From an uncultured Lentisphaeria bacterium (GTDB lineage: Bacteria > Verrucomicrobiota > Lentisphaeria > Victivallales > Victivallaceae): 20,297 nt of DNA. Shown in pieces: positions 6,507-16,500 of the stretch. A program made the position numbers and the translations under genes. Within the stretch, counting starts at the first letter, position 1, and each line of letters begins with the position of its first letter. The notes under the pieces were generated by a model that did not search any database, had not been told where the DNA came from, and was given only the letters and a program-made list of their open reading frames with translations. The DNA lies in the NCBI GenBank assembly GCA_903821255.1, contig CAIJKT010000582.1:1-20297 (forward strand). The letters run 5' to 3'.

Positions 6507-9500
6507 ATGAAAAAAATGTACTCCTTATTATTGGGCGGATTCTGTGTGTTCATGATGACCGTTAATGTCGCGGCTCAAGCTCCCGCCGGGGGAATTGATG
6601 CCGGCGGAGTCAGTGTTGATCTTGCCGGATGCCGGGCCGAACCAGCCGCCGCGCAGGGCGAAAATCTGCTGAAATTCAGTGATTTTGAAGATGCAAAGGC
6701 CGACCTGCGGCAGAGCCGGCTGTATAACTGGGGTGGGGATTTTTATGTTCATCAGAAAGACGGCGATGCATTGAAAGAAAAAATGCTGCCGCTGATAATC
6801 CGTAAAATCAGTGAAGACAATCCGGCATCCGGTAAAAAATGCGCGGTTTTGATTACGCCGGCGGCGGTAAATAAATTCCGTGACGACAAAGGCAAGCCGG
6901 AGATTTCCAACCGTATTTCGCAGAATATTCCTGTGCCTGAAAGTCCCGGTCCGGTCAAGTATCAATTGACTTTCAAATTAAGAGGAATGCTGGAAAACAC
7001 TCCCGGCTTAAACAGTTTCCGGGTATTTGTGACCTGTTTCGACAAGCCGGAGCAGTCGAAAGGCAGGCAATTGGGCAAAATGGTGGAAGTCGGCGTTCCC
7101 TTGAAGCCGGACTGGCAGAGTAATTCAGTTAATTTCATTGCTCCGGCCGGAACCCGTCTGCTGATTGTTTCTCTGGCATTTTACGGCTGCGGAGAAGCAT
7201 ATGTGGATGATGTGGAAGTCCGGCAGGCGCAGATGGAGGATGGCGTAACCGTCAAACTTATACCGTTTGCCTTTCTGGATAAGATTTTCTGTCTGGGTAC
7301 CGGTCAGCCGGGAACGCTGGTTTTCGCGTTCCGCAATGAAAATGCGAAGCAACTTGCCAGTCCGGTACTGTATCTGAAAGTTCCGGAGACATTTAAATTA
7401 ATTGACGTCCGCAGTATACTAAAAGTCGGCGAGGCCATACATGATGCGGATGGAAACGTTACCTACAAAATTGATGTCAGCGCGCTTAAAAGTGACATCA
7501 GCAAAGAATCTTACAGTTCCTATAATACTGCGTCGGCAATGCTGAAGACGGCGCTGCCCCCCGGGGAAAAACTCTATGCCGCGGAATACTGGGTGGAAGA
7601 CGGCAGTTATCGCAGTCCGCCGGAAAAACTCAATCTCAAAGTAATTCCGGCAGCATCCGGCAATACCCCGAAAATATTCCGTTCCGCCGCAATGCTTTCC
7701 CGTGAAAGCGATTTTGCCGGTGACGGGGCGAAGGAATTCGTATCCTTCTATGCGGGCAGCGGCTTTAACTGCGTTCACGGAGCTTCCGTTAAGCCGGTAT
7801 TGGATGAACTTAAAAAAGCCGGAATCGCGCGCTATTCCCAGCCATCCTATCTGCAGGACGGGTATCGGATAGGCGAGGCGAAAAAAACAGAAGACGCGCT
7901 TTTCCGCCTGGTCGATGGTTCGCCTTACAATAAACCGGTGGAAGCAATCTGCCCGGTGGAAGTGTATAAACAGGGTCCGTACTACAAAGAGCATGTTGTC
8001 GGCATGCTGGAAAAGCTGCTGGTCGGCAAGGACACCGCCGACAATATCATGCCGAACTGGGAACCCTACGGATTCGACTTCAAGGGCTGTTTCTGTCCGC
8101 GCTGCAAAGAGGAATTCATCAAATACAGCAAACTGCCGCGGGAAGAGGTTGAGTCCAGGTGGCCGAAATCAATTGTCACTTCCTATCGTGACACATGGAT
8201 AAAATTCCGCAGTCAGCAGCATGCCATGATGATGGAGACTCTGGAGAAAACGGTTAACGAACTGGGCAGAAAAGCCGGAAAAGATTCTCATTTCATGCCG
8301 GAAGTCGCCTGGAGCTATTTCATCGAAAATTCCAACAGCGAGGCCGGACAATACAACCCGGCGGACTTTCTGACGAAACTGCCATGGATTGAAGCATGGG
8401 GTCCGTATATCTTTCAACCTTTTACCAAGCCTTATGAATATTACACGGGTATCCATCTTATTACATTCGCCGCCGCCCGCGATATCCGGAAATTCGTAGC
8501 AGACAGGGTTCCGGATCAGGCGCAGCGGCCCAACCTGATTGCATTTCCGCACGGTTATCAGCTTAATGACTGGGTTACGGAACCGGAAGCGCTCGCATTT
8601 GACTGTCTCTGTTTTTTCCTGAACGGCTGGGAAGGGGCTTTCGCCTACTATTTTCCGCGCGGTTACGACCAGCGTTACTGGGCTGATTTGGCCGAAGTCA
8701 ACTCGCAGATTGCAGAATATGAAAACTATGTGTTCAAGGGCAAACGCAACTTTTCGGCGAATGTTGCGGCCGTCAGTCCTCTGCCAGCCGCAAATTTTCC
8801 GAAATCATGGGCGGAAGGTGGTAACTTTTTACAAAAGCTTCCGGAACTGGCCGGCGCTTCACTGCTGCAATGCGTCAGCTATGAACTCGACAATCGCATG
8901 ATGATCGCCGCCGGCAATTTCTGGTTGAAGGGCGAGATTTTCTTTACCCTGAAAATCGGTGCTTTAGACAATGGCCGGAAGTATGTTTTGACTCAGCCGG
9001 ATAAAAAACGCTGTTACGCCAATATGAATGGCGATATCGCACTGACAACTGCCGAACTGGAAAAAGGCCTAATGCTGCATGCCGGGGCATTGCGCTGGAA
9101 TTTTTATGTGCTGGAAAATTACGAAGCAGGAAAGAACTACGGCAAAATTATCACCCCGGAAATCATGAAAAAAGTTATGAATGAACGTCTGCCCGCAATT
9201 GAGAAGGCTGTTCAATGGGAGCGGGAAAATATCTCCGCCAAACAGGAGCAGGCGGCAAAAGAGCTGAGCATGCCGGATTATTCAGGTATCAAAGATATGA
9301 GCAGCGCCGGAGTTTCCTGTCTGAAAAAAACGCTTGCCGGTAAAACTGTCGTCGAATTCAAAACCAGCGATATGACATTGACGCTTGACCCGGCAGTCGG
9401 CGGCCGGCTGATGAGCTGGACCAAAGGCAGAGATGAACTGGTCAGCCAGGATGAACAAAACGGGCTGGCGGTGGATGCGTTCTGGTGGCCGGACAGAGCC

Positions 9501-10094
9501 GTCTGTTCCATCAGCACGCCGTACAAAGTCACCGGTCAGTCAAAATCCGGCAGCGGCCTGAGTATTACGCTGGAAAGGGAAATTAATGCCGCCGACAATC
9601 ATTATCTTGCCGGAATTATAATCCGCAAAACTTATGATATCACACCCGGCGGCTTCAGCCTTACTTCGGAAATCATCAACCAGACGAAGAATGAACTGAA
9701 ATTCTCTTTCCGCTGGCACAATATGCCGGGATTATTCGAGATTAAAAACGGGATTGGCGGCCGGGCGGCGATGCTGAACGGGAATAAGCCGGAAATATTC
9801 CCCAGGCTGTTCATCTGCAAACTCTACCGGTTTGCCGCGAATCCGGATAAAGACCTGGAAGGCGCGTTCAATATGCAAAGCGTATCGACCATAACCAGTC
9901 CGAAGACAGTATTTACCGCGCCCTGGAGCCAGACTGCGCTTGCCGCCGAAGTTGATACGGCAAAAGACTTGCATTGCCTGATCTTCTGGGATTCCGGCAA
10001 ACAGAAAGCCTCAACTTTCGAACCGGTCTTCGGAAAAGTAAAACTCGAGCCGGGACAAACATGGTCCGCAACCATTAAATGGACCGTCAATTGA
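6507..10094 (+). CDS. secreted multidomain glycoside-hydrolase-like protein
   Basis: Start is ATG 6507, five bases after GAGG (6498-6501); a TTG directly before it is not needed. A type I signal peptide is clear (KK, then a hydrophobic core, then cleavage after VAA, residue 23). Residues about 55-245 look like a carbohydrate-binding beta-sandwich (ENLLKFSDFEDA to AYVDDVEVRQ). A TIM-barrel-like region follows (about 390-760), with NWEPYGFDF (Glu519), a CFCPRC cluster (Cys528, 530, 533) and PWIEAWGPY (Glu629); these two glutamates are candidate catalytic residues. Residues about 950-1195 resemble an aldose-epimerase-type beta-sandwich (LDPAVGGRLMSW to PGQTWSATIKW). The 1195-aa length and domain order fit a polysaccharide-degrading enzyme acting outside the cytoplasm. 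I cannot assign it to a numbered family. Confidence 0.7.
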   Translation: MKKMYSLLLGGFCVFMMTVNVAAQAPAGGIDAGGVSVDLAGCRAEPAAAQGENLLKFSDFEDAKADLRQSRLYNWGGDFYVHQKDGDALKEKMLPLIIRKISEDNPASGKKCAVLITPAAVNKFRDDKGKPEISNRISQNIPVPESPGPVKYQLTFKLRGMLENTPGLNSFRVFVTCFDKPEQSKGRQLGKMVEVGVPLKPDWQSNSVNFIAPAGTRLLIVSLAFYGCGEAYVDDVEVRQAQMEDGVTVKLIPFAFLDKIFCLGTGQPGTLVFAFRNENAKQLASPVLYLKVPETFKLIDVRSILKVGEAIHDADGNVTYKIDVSALKSDISKESYSSYNTASAMLKTALPPGEKLYAAEYWVEDGSYRSPPEKLNLKVIPAASGNTPKIFRSAAMLSRESDFAGDGAKEFVSFYAGSGFNCVHGASVKPVLDELKKAGIARYSQPSYLQDGYRIGEAKKTEDALFRLVDGSPYNKPVEAICPVEVYKQGPYYKEHVVGMLEKLLVGKDTADNIMPNWEPYGFDFKGCFCPRCKEEFIKYSKLPREEVESRWPKSIVTSYRDTWIKFRSQQHAMMMETLEKTVNELGRKAGKDSHFMPEVAWSYFIENSNSEAGQYNPADFLTKLPWIEAWGPYIFQPFTKPYEYYTGIHLITFAAARDIRKFVADRVPDQAQRPNLIAFPHGYQLNDWVTEPEALAFDCLCFFLNGWEGAFAYYFPRGYDQRYWADLAEVNSQIAEYENYVFKGKRNFSANVAAVSPLPAANFPKSWAEGGNFLQKLPELAGASLLQCVSYELDNRMMIAAGNFWLKGEIFFTLKIGALDNGRKYVLTQPDKKRCYANMNGDIALTTAELEKGLMLHAGALRWNFYVLENYEAGKNYGKIITPEIMKKVMNERLPAIEKAVQWERENISAKQEQAAKELSMPDYSGIKDMSSAGVSCLKKTLAGKTVVEFKTSDMTLTLDPAVGGRLMSWTKGRDELVSQDEQNGLAVDAFWWPDRAVCSISTPYKVTGQSKSGSGLSITLEREINAADNHYLAGIIIRKTYDITPGGFSLTSEIINQTKNELKFSFRWHNMPGLFEIKNGIGGRAAMLNGNKPEIFPRLFICKLYRFAANPDKDLEGAFNMQSVSTITSPKTVFTAPWSQTALAAEVDTAKDLHCLIFWDSGKQKASTFEPVFGKVKLEPGQTWSATIKWTVN

Positions 10095-10117
10095 TATTAA
10101 TGAAGGAGCCTGACAGC

Positions 10118-11893
10118 ATGATTTCAAACAGGAAATATAAATATTACTACTCTGAAGACTTCGAGCAGTTCAGGATACATCTGGCTAAGGACAGAAATTT
10201 TTATTACTGGTTCACGCCGTTATGCCGGATAGATACCATAAACGCCGTTGACAAAACCATTGGAACTCCGACAATAAAAAATGTTGATGACGGGAACGGG
10301 AACACCATTTTTGAAGTGGACTTCAAAAGCACGGTCTGGCAGGAGAAAAAGGCTTATGTCATCTTCGGCAGAGACAACGTGGAATATTTTGTGAAAGTCA
10401 AGGGGAAGGGCGTCATCGACAGGGTTTATTATTTTACGGGCATTCTTGACGAACAGCTTTTTGGCTCAGTGCCGGGGTTCGACACGTTCATCCCCGGATG
10501 CACCAATTTTCTCACGAAGAAAGAGCTTTTCACGAATGAGTTTTTCAGCATCAGCGCCGATAACGACACTACGCATTGGGGGCATTCGCTGTGCAGCGGC
10601 CCGTTTATGTACATGTTCTCGCGACATGAATCCGAAACGAAGATCTGGGGAGGGCTGGTTGCCGGAAAAGGGTGCAACAGTTTTGATTCATTTGACTTCA
10701 ACCATAAGCCGCCGGAAATGGAGCGTGAAAGTGAAAGCATCCTCAATACCCAGTCTTTTTCCATAAATTATTCGGGACGTCTGAATGTTGACGGCGAATG
10801 GAGAAGCCCCAGCCTTTTCATCGGTTTTTCCAGGAACAAACTTGCCGCCATTGAAGACTACTGCCGCCTGCTGGAAAAGAAAAAAGCCATTTCCAAAGCG
10901 GATTCCGGCAAAATAAAATATTCATGGCACCGGAAACCGATATTCTGCGGCTGGCATGAGCAGGTGGCGCTCGGCAGGCGGAAAGTGAATACCGGGACAC
11001 TTTCAAAGGCGCAGCTTGAACAAGGCAGCTTCATCATGGATGAATGCACCCAGGCAAACCATGAAAAATGGGTCGATGTCCTGCTCGAAAACGGAATTCC
11101 GTTCGGCACCCTGATTATTGATGCCAAGTGGCAGAAGGAATTTGCATTGTTCAATGTGGATGAACGCAAATGGCCGGACATGAGAGGGTTCATCGATTCC
11201 TGCCATGAACGGGGAATCAAGGTTTTGCTCTGGATGCAGGCATGGACTATGGAAGGTCTTGACGAAAGCCTTTGCATCACGAAAGACGGCAAAGCAGTTG
11301 CCATGGACCCCACCAGTCCGGGGTACCGCAAAATACTGGAAAATGGCATTGAGCATATGTTGAGTTCCGCTCCCGGCAGTTTGAACGCCGACGGCCTGAA
11401 AATAGATGGCTCATGCAGCATCCCATGCGGCAGGGGAGTTAAAGATCAGGGCGGCATCTACGGCTTTGAACTGCAGCATCTCTACACTGAAATAATTTAT
11501 AAAAAGGCTCTGTCCGTCAAAAGAGACGCTCTCATCTCGCTTTACATCGCCAACCCTTATTTCCGGGATGTCTGCAATATGGTCAGGCTGGGCGACCTTT
11601 ATACCGTTTACGGCAGGCCGCTTGATACCCTCCGCGAAAGGGCTGACATTGTAAAAACCGCCATGAGGGGTAAACCCGTGGATACCGACGGCAACTTCAG
11701 GTTTTCCCTTGAAGATGATTATCTGATGGAACTTGACGAGCAGCTTGCCATTGGGATTCCATGCATTTACCAGGCGGAAAATCTTTATCAGCACCGGAGT
11801 TTCGTGAAACCGGTTTTCAGGAAATTTACGAAACACGATTATGCTGTCATAAGGAATGCTTTCATGAAATATCTGAAATCAGAGAAATTTTGA
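10118..11893 (+). CDS. GH31-like alpha-glycosidase, cytoplasmic
   Basis: Start is ATG 10118, nine bases after AAGGAG (10103-10108). An upstream ATG at 10100 overlaps that site, and one at 10079 overlaps the previous gene. The 591-aa protein has an N-terminal beta-sandwich (about 1-260) and a TIM barrel resembling glycoside hydrolase family 31: GTLIIDAKWQKEF, then RKWPDMRGFIDSCHERGIKVLLWMQAW, then ADGLKIDG with Asp430 as likely nucleophile. GKPVDTDGNF is a possible site of the acid/base Asp. No signal peptide is present, so it would act on imported oligosaccharides. The start is 23 bp after the secreted enzyme's stop codon, consistent with one operon. Families 27/36 are distant alternatives. 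Confidence 0.65.
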   Translation: MISNRKYKYYYSEDFEQFRIHLAKDRNFYYWFTPLCRIDTINAVDKTIGTPTIKNVDDGNGNTIFEVDFKSTVWQEKKAYVIFGRDNVEYFVKVKGKGVIDRVYYFTGILDEQLFGSVPGFDTFIPGCTNFLTKKELFTNEFFSISADNDTTHWGHSLCSGPFMYMFSRHESETKIWGGLVAGKGCNSFDSFDFNHKPPEMERESESILNTQSFSINYSGRLNVDGEWRSPSLFIGFSRNKLAAIEDYCRLLEKKKAISKADSGKIKYSWHRKPIFCGWHEQVALGRRKVNTGTLSKAQLEQGSFIMDECTQANHEKWVDVLLENGIPFGTLIIDAKWQKEFALFNVDERKWPDMRGFIDSCHERGIKVLLWMQAWTMEGLDESLCITKDGKAVAMDPTSPGYRKILENGIEHMLSSAPGSLNADGLKIDGSCSIPCGRGVKDQGGIYGFELQHLYTEIIYKKALSVKRDALISLYIANPYFRDVCNMVRLGDLYTVYGRPLDTLRERADIVKTAMRGKPVDTDGNFRFSLEDDYLMELDEQLAIGIPCIYQAENLYQHRSFVKPVFRKFTKHDYAVIRNAFMKYLKSEKF

Positions 11894-11941
11894 ATCAGCT
11901 TATTAAAGATTATATTAACAATAATTACCAGGATTTATAAA

Positions 11942-13447
11942 ATGAATAATATTGAAAAACAGGAATTTCCGGCGGCGAATGCTTTGCGTGCCGGTGTTGC
12001 AAAGAGCGAGATTACTAATTGTGATCCGGGCGTGGCGATCAAAGATCCGCTGTACGCCAAAGCGCTGGTATTGGACGACGGAAAAATAAAAGCGATCATC
12101 ATCACTATGGATGTTACTGCGATAGGAGGCAGAAAAATCAGTGATGGAATGCTGCCGGATGTTGGTGAAGAATTTCTGCCGAAGCTGCGGGGCCGGATTG
12201 AAAATGAGTTGAAGATTCCCGGCTGCAACGTTCTGGTCAATGCCTCGCATACTCACCCGGCGGGGCGTATGCTATGCAGTGACGACGAGCAGATTGTCAG
12301 AACATTTGACGCGGTGCGCCGGGCGGCGGAAAACATGGCTGAAGTGCGCATCGGTTCCGGCTCCGGCCGCGAAGACCGGATTTCAATGAACCGGACGCTC
12401 AGGCTGAAAAACGGCAGACACTGGACTGTCCGCCACTCCAATCCATGCCCGCCTGACGAAGAAGTTGAAGGGCTCGGACCGTTTGATCCTGAAATCGGCA
12501 TCATCCGCATCGACCGGCTGGACGGGACGCCGCTGGCGGTGGTATATAATTTCGCCTGTCATCTGCTGTTCGGGGATTATCAGGGACACATTACGGCCAA
12601 CATACCTGGCTACGCCTCCAAAGTAATTGAGAACAGCCTGGGCAACGGAGCGATGGCGCTGTTCCTGCAAGGCGCGGCGGGGGATGTCTGCGACATGACA
12701 TTCAAGGATTTCGAACGTCCGCGCGATGTCGAGTGGCTTGGCGCAACTCTCGGCCTCAGCACATTGAAGGCGTTAAGCGGGATCGCGACAAAGGACGCAA
12801 AACTCAATGTTATTTCCGGGACGATAAGACTGCCAAGGAGAACCGACATCCCGGAACGGATCAAGGCGCTGCTGCAGGAGCAAAGCATGCTGCTCGAATC
12901 GCTGCATTTCACCAGCCTGAATTTCAAGAGTTTTCTGCCATTGTATATGAAACATAAGCTGAATCCGGATTATCCGTCAAATTACTCATTCATCTATATG
13001 CAGGCTGAACAGACCGGGGACAGCAAGTTTACCGCAATGGATTCATTTAACAGGAAAAATATTGATAAATATCTTCAGAACATTTACGCGATGGAAACGT
13101 TGGCCAGGATTCAGGATGATATTGCCACGTTGAGAAAGCACCAGGCGATAAATGAAGAGTCCGGAGAAGATACCATTGAGGCGGAAGTGATGGGGATTAA
13201 AATCGGGGACTGCGTTATAATCAGTTCTCCGGCGGAAGCACTGGTTGAGGTCGGTTTGAATGTCAAAAAAGCGTCGCCGTACAAGTACACTTTTATGGCG
13301 GCTTATTCCAACGGCTATCTGCATTACGGGGCGCCGGCGGATTATTACGACAAGGGCGGTTACGAGGTGACGGAATGTCTCCTCGGCCCTGAATGGCAGA
13401 AGATTTATGAGCAGAAGGCCAAAGAAATAATCAGCCGATTAGAGTAA
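11942..13447 (+). CDS. neutral/alkaline ceramidase-like metallohydrolase with Ser-to-Cys change
   Basis: A 501-aa protein with the neutral ceramidase N-terminal fold signatures: RAGVAKSEITNCDPG near the start, VNASHTHPAG (His103, His105), YNFACHLLF (His207), SSPAEALVEVG (Glu432) and SNGYLHYGAP (Tyr459). These match the zinc ligand pattern (two His, Glu, Tyr) known from the Pseudomonas enzyme. The GDVSPN motif that carries the catalytic serine there reads GDVCDM here, so Cys250 replaces it. The C-terminal immunoglobulin-like domain of true ceramidases appears absent, and no signal peptide is seen. ATG 11942 follows AGGA (11930-11933) at eight bases. It lies 48 bp after the GH31-like gene. Substrate is uncertain; the family in environmental bacteria need not act on ceramide. 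Confidence 0.8.
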   Translation: MNNIEKQEFPAANALRAGVAKSEITNCDPGVAIKDPLYAKALVLDDGKIKAIIITMDVTAIGGRKISDGMLPDVGEEFLPKLRGRIENELKIPGCNVLVNASHTHPAGRMLCSDDEQIVRTFDAVRRAAENMAEVRIGSGSGREDRISMNRTLRLKNGRHWTVRHSNPCPPDEEVEGLGPFDPEIGIIRIDRLDGTPLAVVYNFACHLLFGDYQGHITANIPGYASKVIENSLGNGAMALFLQGAAGDVCDMTFKDFERPRDVEWLGATLGLSTLKALSGIATKDAKLNVISGTIRLPRRTDIPERIKALLQEQSMLLESLHFTSLNFKSFLPLYMKHKLNPDYPSNYSFIYMQAEQTGDSKFTAMDSFNRKNIDKYLQNIYAMETLARIQDDIATLRKHQAINEESGEDTIEAEVMGIKIGDCVIISSPAEALVEVGLNVKKASPYKYTFMAAYSNGYLHYGAPADYYDKGGYEVTECLLGPEWQKIYEQKAKEIISRLE

Positions 13448-13526
13448 ATCATCACGGGAACGCCACCTTCCAGTGCCGCGCGGAGAAACCGATCAGGAGA
13501 TTGCGAATCCATGTATACAGCAAGTG
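13448..13526. other. convergent gap with weak long-range inverted repeat
   Basis: This is the spacer between two convergent genes. A loose pairing is possible between TGCCGCGCGGAGAAA (from about 13472) and TTTTTCCGCGGCA (ending near 13552, inside the kinase gene end), but the loop is about 50 bases. No clean terminator is visible. Confidence 0.3.
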
Positions 13527-16500
13527 TCAAACAGATTTTTCCGCGGCAGAACCAGAGTTTTTAATTATTATTGCCACAACGTCCTCTTTGGTGTATGGCT
13601 TGCCGATGAAGTCGTCAAAACCGGCTTCTTTATAGCGGGGTATCTGGTTCGAAAGCACATGCGCGGTCTGCACGATATATTTTGTCTTTTGTCCGGCAAG
13701 CTTTTTCCGCAGCCATGTGAGGCATTCGAAGCCGTCGGAGTCCGGCAGCGAAATGTCAATCAGCACCACATCCGGCGTCATTCCGGCCATGCATAGTTCC
13801 CGCATGGCGGCAAACGACGGGGCAATGCGGTATTGCGCGCCTGCACCTTCCAATATTTTATTCAGATACATTATGTTAGACGGATCATCTTCAATGACCA
13901 GGACGTTTAATCCTTTCAATGAGTTTGACGGCTTAATTTCCGGACGTACAGGTTCTGTGCATTCCACTGCCGCCATCTTTGCCGGGAACGTTATGTTGAC
14001 GGCAGTCCCCCGGTTCAACTCGCTCTTGATATCAATTGTGCCGCCGAGTTTTTGCAGCAGTCTGGAGACAATGGTCAGCCCAAGCCCGGCGCCGCCGTAT
14101 TTTCGAGTGGCGGACTGGTCCGCCTGATAGAATGGCAGCATAACATTTGCCAGCTTGTCTTTCGGAATGCCGATGCCGGTGTCTTTCACGGTTATGCGTA
14201 ATTTATTATCCTCATAACCGGCGATTACTTCAACGCCGCCGTGTTCGGTAAATTTGACGGAGTTGGCGACGAGATTAAAGATTATCTGCTTCAGCCGGCG
14301 ATAGTCACCGGTGATTCTGGACGGTAATTTATGCGGTTTGAAATCCAGCGAAATATTTTTTTCTCTGGCTTTAAATTCGAACGCGCGGATGCTTTCCCGG
14401 ATATTTTCCGCCGGATCAAAGACATCGTCCACTTCATTGAATTGTCCGGCTTCAATGCTTGAGATTTCCAGAACATCGTTGATTATCTCTTCCAGCGCCT
14501 TGCCGCACTGCTCAATCACCTTGAGATATTCCTGGAATTTAGCATGATCGCTGATGCCGCTTTCCGGCAGATCTTCACTCAGAAGATTGGAGAAGCCGAG
14601 AATTCCATTCAGCGGCGTTCTTATTTCGTGCGACAGGGTGGACATGAATTCGCTTTTCGCGCGGCTTGCGGCTTCTGCTTTATTCATGGCGCGGCGCAGA
14701 TCATCCTCCACCAGTTTGCGTCTGGTGATGTCGTGCGCGATATGGACGCAGCCGACGATCTCGCCGTCATTATTTCGCAGCGGCGTAGTGGAAATGTCAA
14801 AAGTGCCGCCGAGCTGCTCCTCCACGACTTCGGCGTGCTCGCCTTGCCCGCTGTGCAGCATTTTTGACAACGGACAGGAAGCCGGCGGCGCGGACAAATT
14901 ATGTACGCTTTTGTAGCAGTAGCATTCCGTCTGGCCGGTCTGGCATCCCAGCCGCTCCGCCATGGCCCGGTTCACGCGGAGGATGCGGTGGTTTTTATCA
15001 AGCAGCATAATCAGGTCCGGAACAGCGTCAAATGTGCGTTCCCAGTCTTCTTTGGCGCGGACCAGTTCCGCTTCCGCCTGTTTAAGGTCGGTGATATCAA
15101 TGCAACTGCCGATATAGCCCAGGAAATTTCCGTCCCCGTCAAATCGCGGAACGGCGCTGTCGAGCAGCCAGCGGAATTCGCCGTCAGCACGCCGCATCCG
15201 GTATTCCATGCGAAATGCATGCCTGACATCGAAATTGGCAGTATAGATATCCTGAGAACGCAGTAAGTCGTCCGGATGTATGTTGTCAGTCCAGCCGTAG
15301 TCCTGTTCCTGTTCCAAAGTGCGGTTTGTGAACTCCAGCCATACTTTATTGACATAACTGCATCCCATATTCAACCCGGATACCCGGATCATTACCGGTG
15401 CGCCGTCCGCCATCTGCCGGAAACGTGCTTCGCTTTCCTTCAGCTCCGCGAACGCTGCTCTCAGCAGTCCTTCCGCCGTCCCGGAAATGGACCAGAGCAA
15501 AGCAAGCACCCCGCTGAACAATGTAATCGCCAGCCCCATGTCCCGCAGCAGATTGCTCCATGCCTCATTCGCCTCGGCAGTAACATTCAGCATTATGACG
15601 AGATATGCCACTTCGCGCCCGGCCGCATCCGGCAGGCGGATCACGCTGCATGCAAAACGTTTTTTATCCTGCTTGATATTGAAAATCTCGTCTTCTGTAC
15701 TGGCATGAGGATGGTGTCTGATCCAATCCGCCACTTTTGCCGATATGCCTTGAACTGTCTGGTGGGTTACCACGAAATCCGGGTAGGCATCCCATTGTCC
15801 GGGGAAACCAAAGATCCGGCTTCCAGCTTCAAATTTATCCTTTGTTATATTTTCCTTCCTGACAAGGGTTAGAAGTTCAATATTCATTTCCATGGACAAA
15901 TGCCTGGTCAGATGCGCGATCTCGATGCCCAGCTCCAGATAGCCGATCACTTTGCCGTCCTGTTTCCAGGGCAGCACATAGCGAAGCGTGAAGGCTCCCA
16001 TGAGACCCAGGTCGATACCCCAGGCGCCCTCGCCGGTACGCTGCGCGGCAAGCAGCGTATGTCGGTTAATGATATCGCCGTGCGAGTCGGGATTAAATAC
16101 CCGCAGAAAACAGGTGCGGTCAGGCGCTATGAAATAAAAATGGGTGATGCCATATTCCCGCTTCAACTGATCAAACACCGGTTGCGCCAGCGCGGAGAGC
16201 GCCGGAAAGTCCCGCTTCTGCCATGCTTTCAATATCTGCTGGTTGTCAGCGATTTGATCGCTTTGCGCCTTCAGCAGTTGAACATGCGAAGTGACGTTCC
16301 GGTTCCAGTAGCGCCGCACCTGTTCTGTGGTGCGGAGCATGATCGTGCGGGATGTTTCCTCGAATTCCCAATATTTATAAATTCCGTAGAGAGTCATTCC
16401 GGCGAGCATCGCCAGTGCGGTTGGGAAAGTAATCCAGGCACGCAGTTTTAATATGTCCGGTTTTATGCGGCGGTTGTGCCGGTATACGGCGATGACGCTG

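Noticed and set aside
7419..7994. 191-codon - strand open frame inside the secreted glycosidase gene
   Set aside because: No ribosome site or family features, and it is fully contained in a gene with signal peptide and domains.
13472..13552. Terminator formed by TGCCGCG and CGCGGCA arms between the convergent genes
   Set aside because: The loop is about 50 bases, the stem has a bulge, and one arm is in the kinase coding end, so it is weak as a terminator.
15276..16451. Two long + strand open frames opposite the sensor kinase (198 and 183 codons)
   Set aside because: They lie fully inside the kinase gene, whose domains are unambiguous. They have Arg/His/Gln-rich composition typical of antisense frames.
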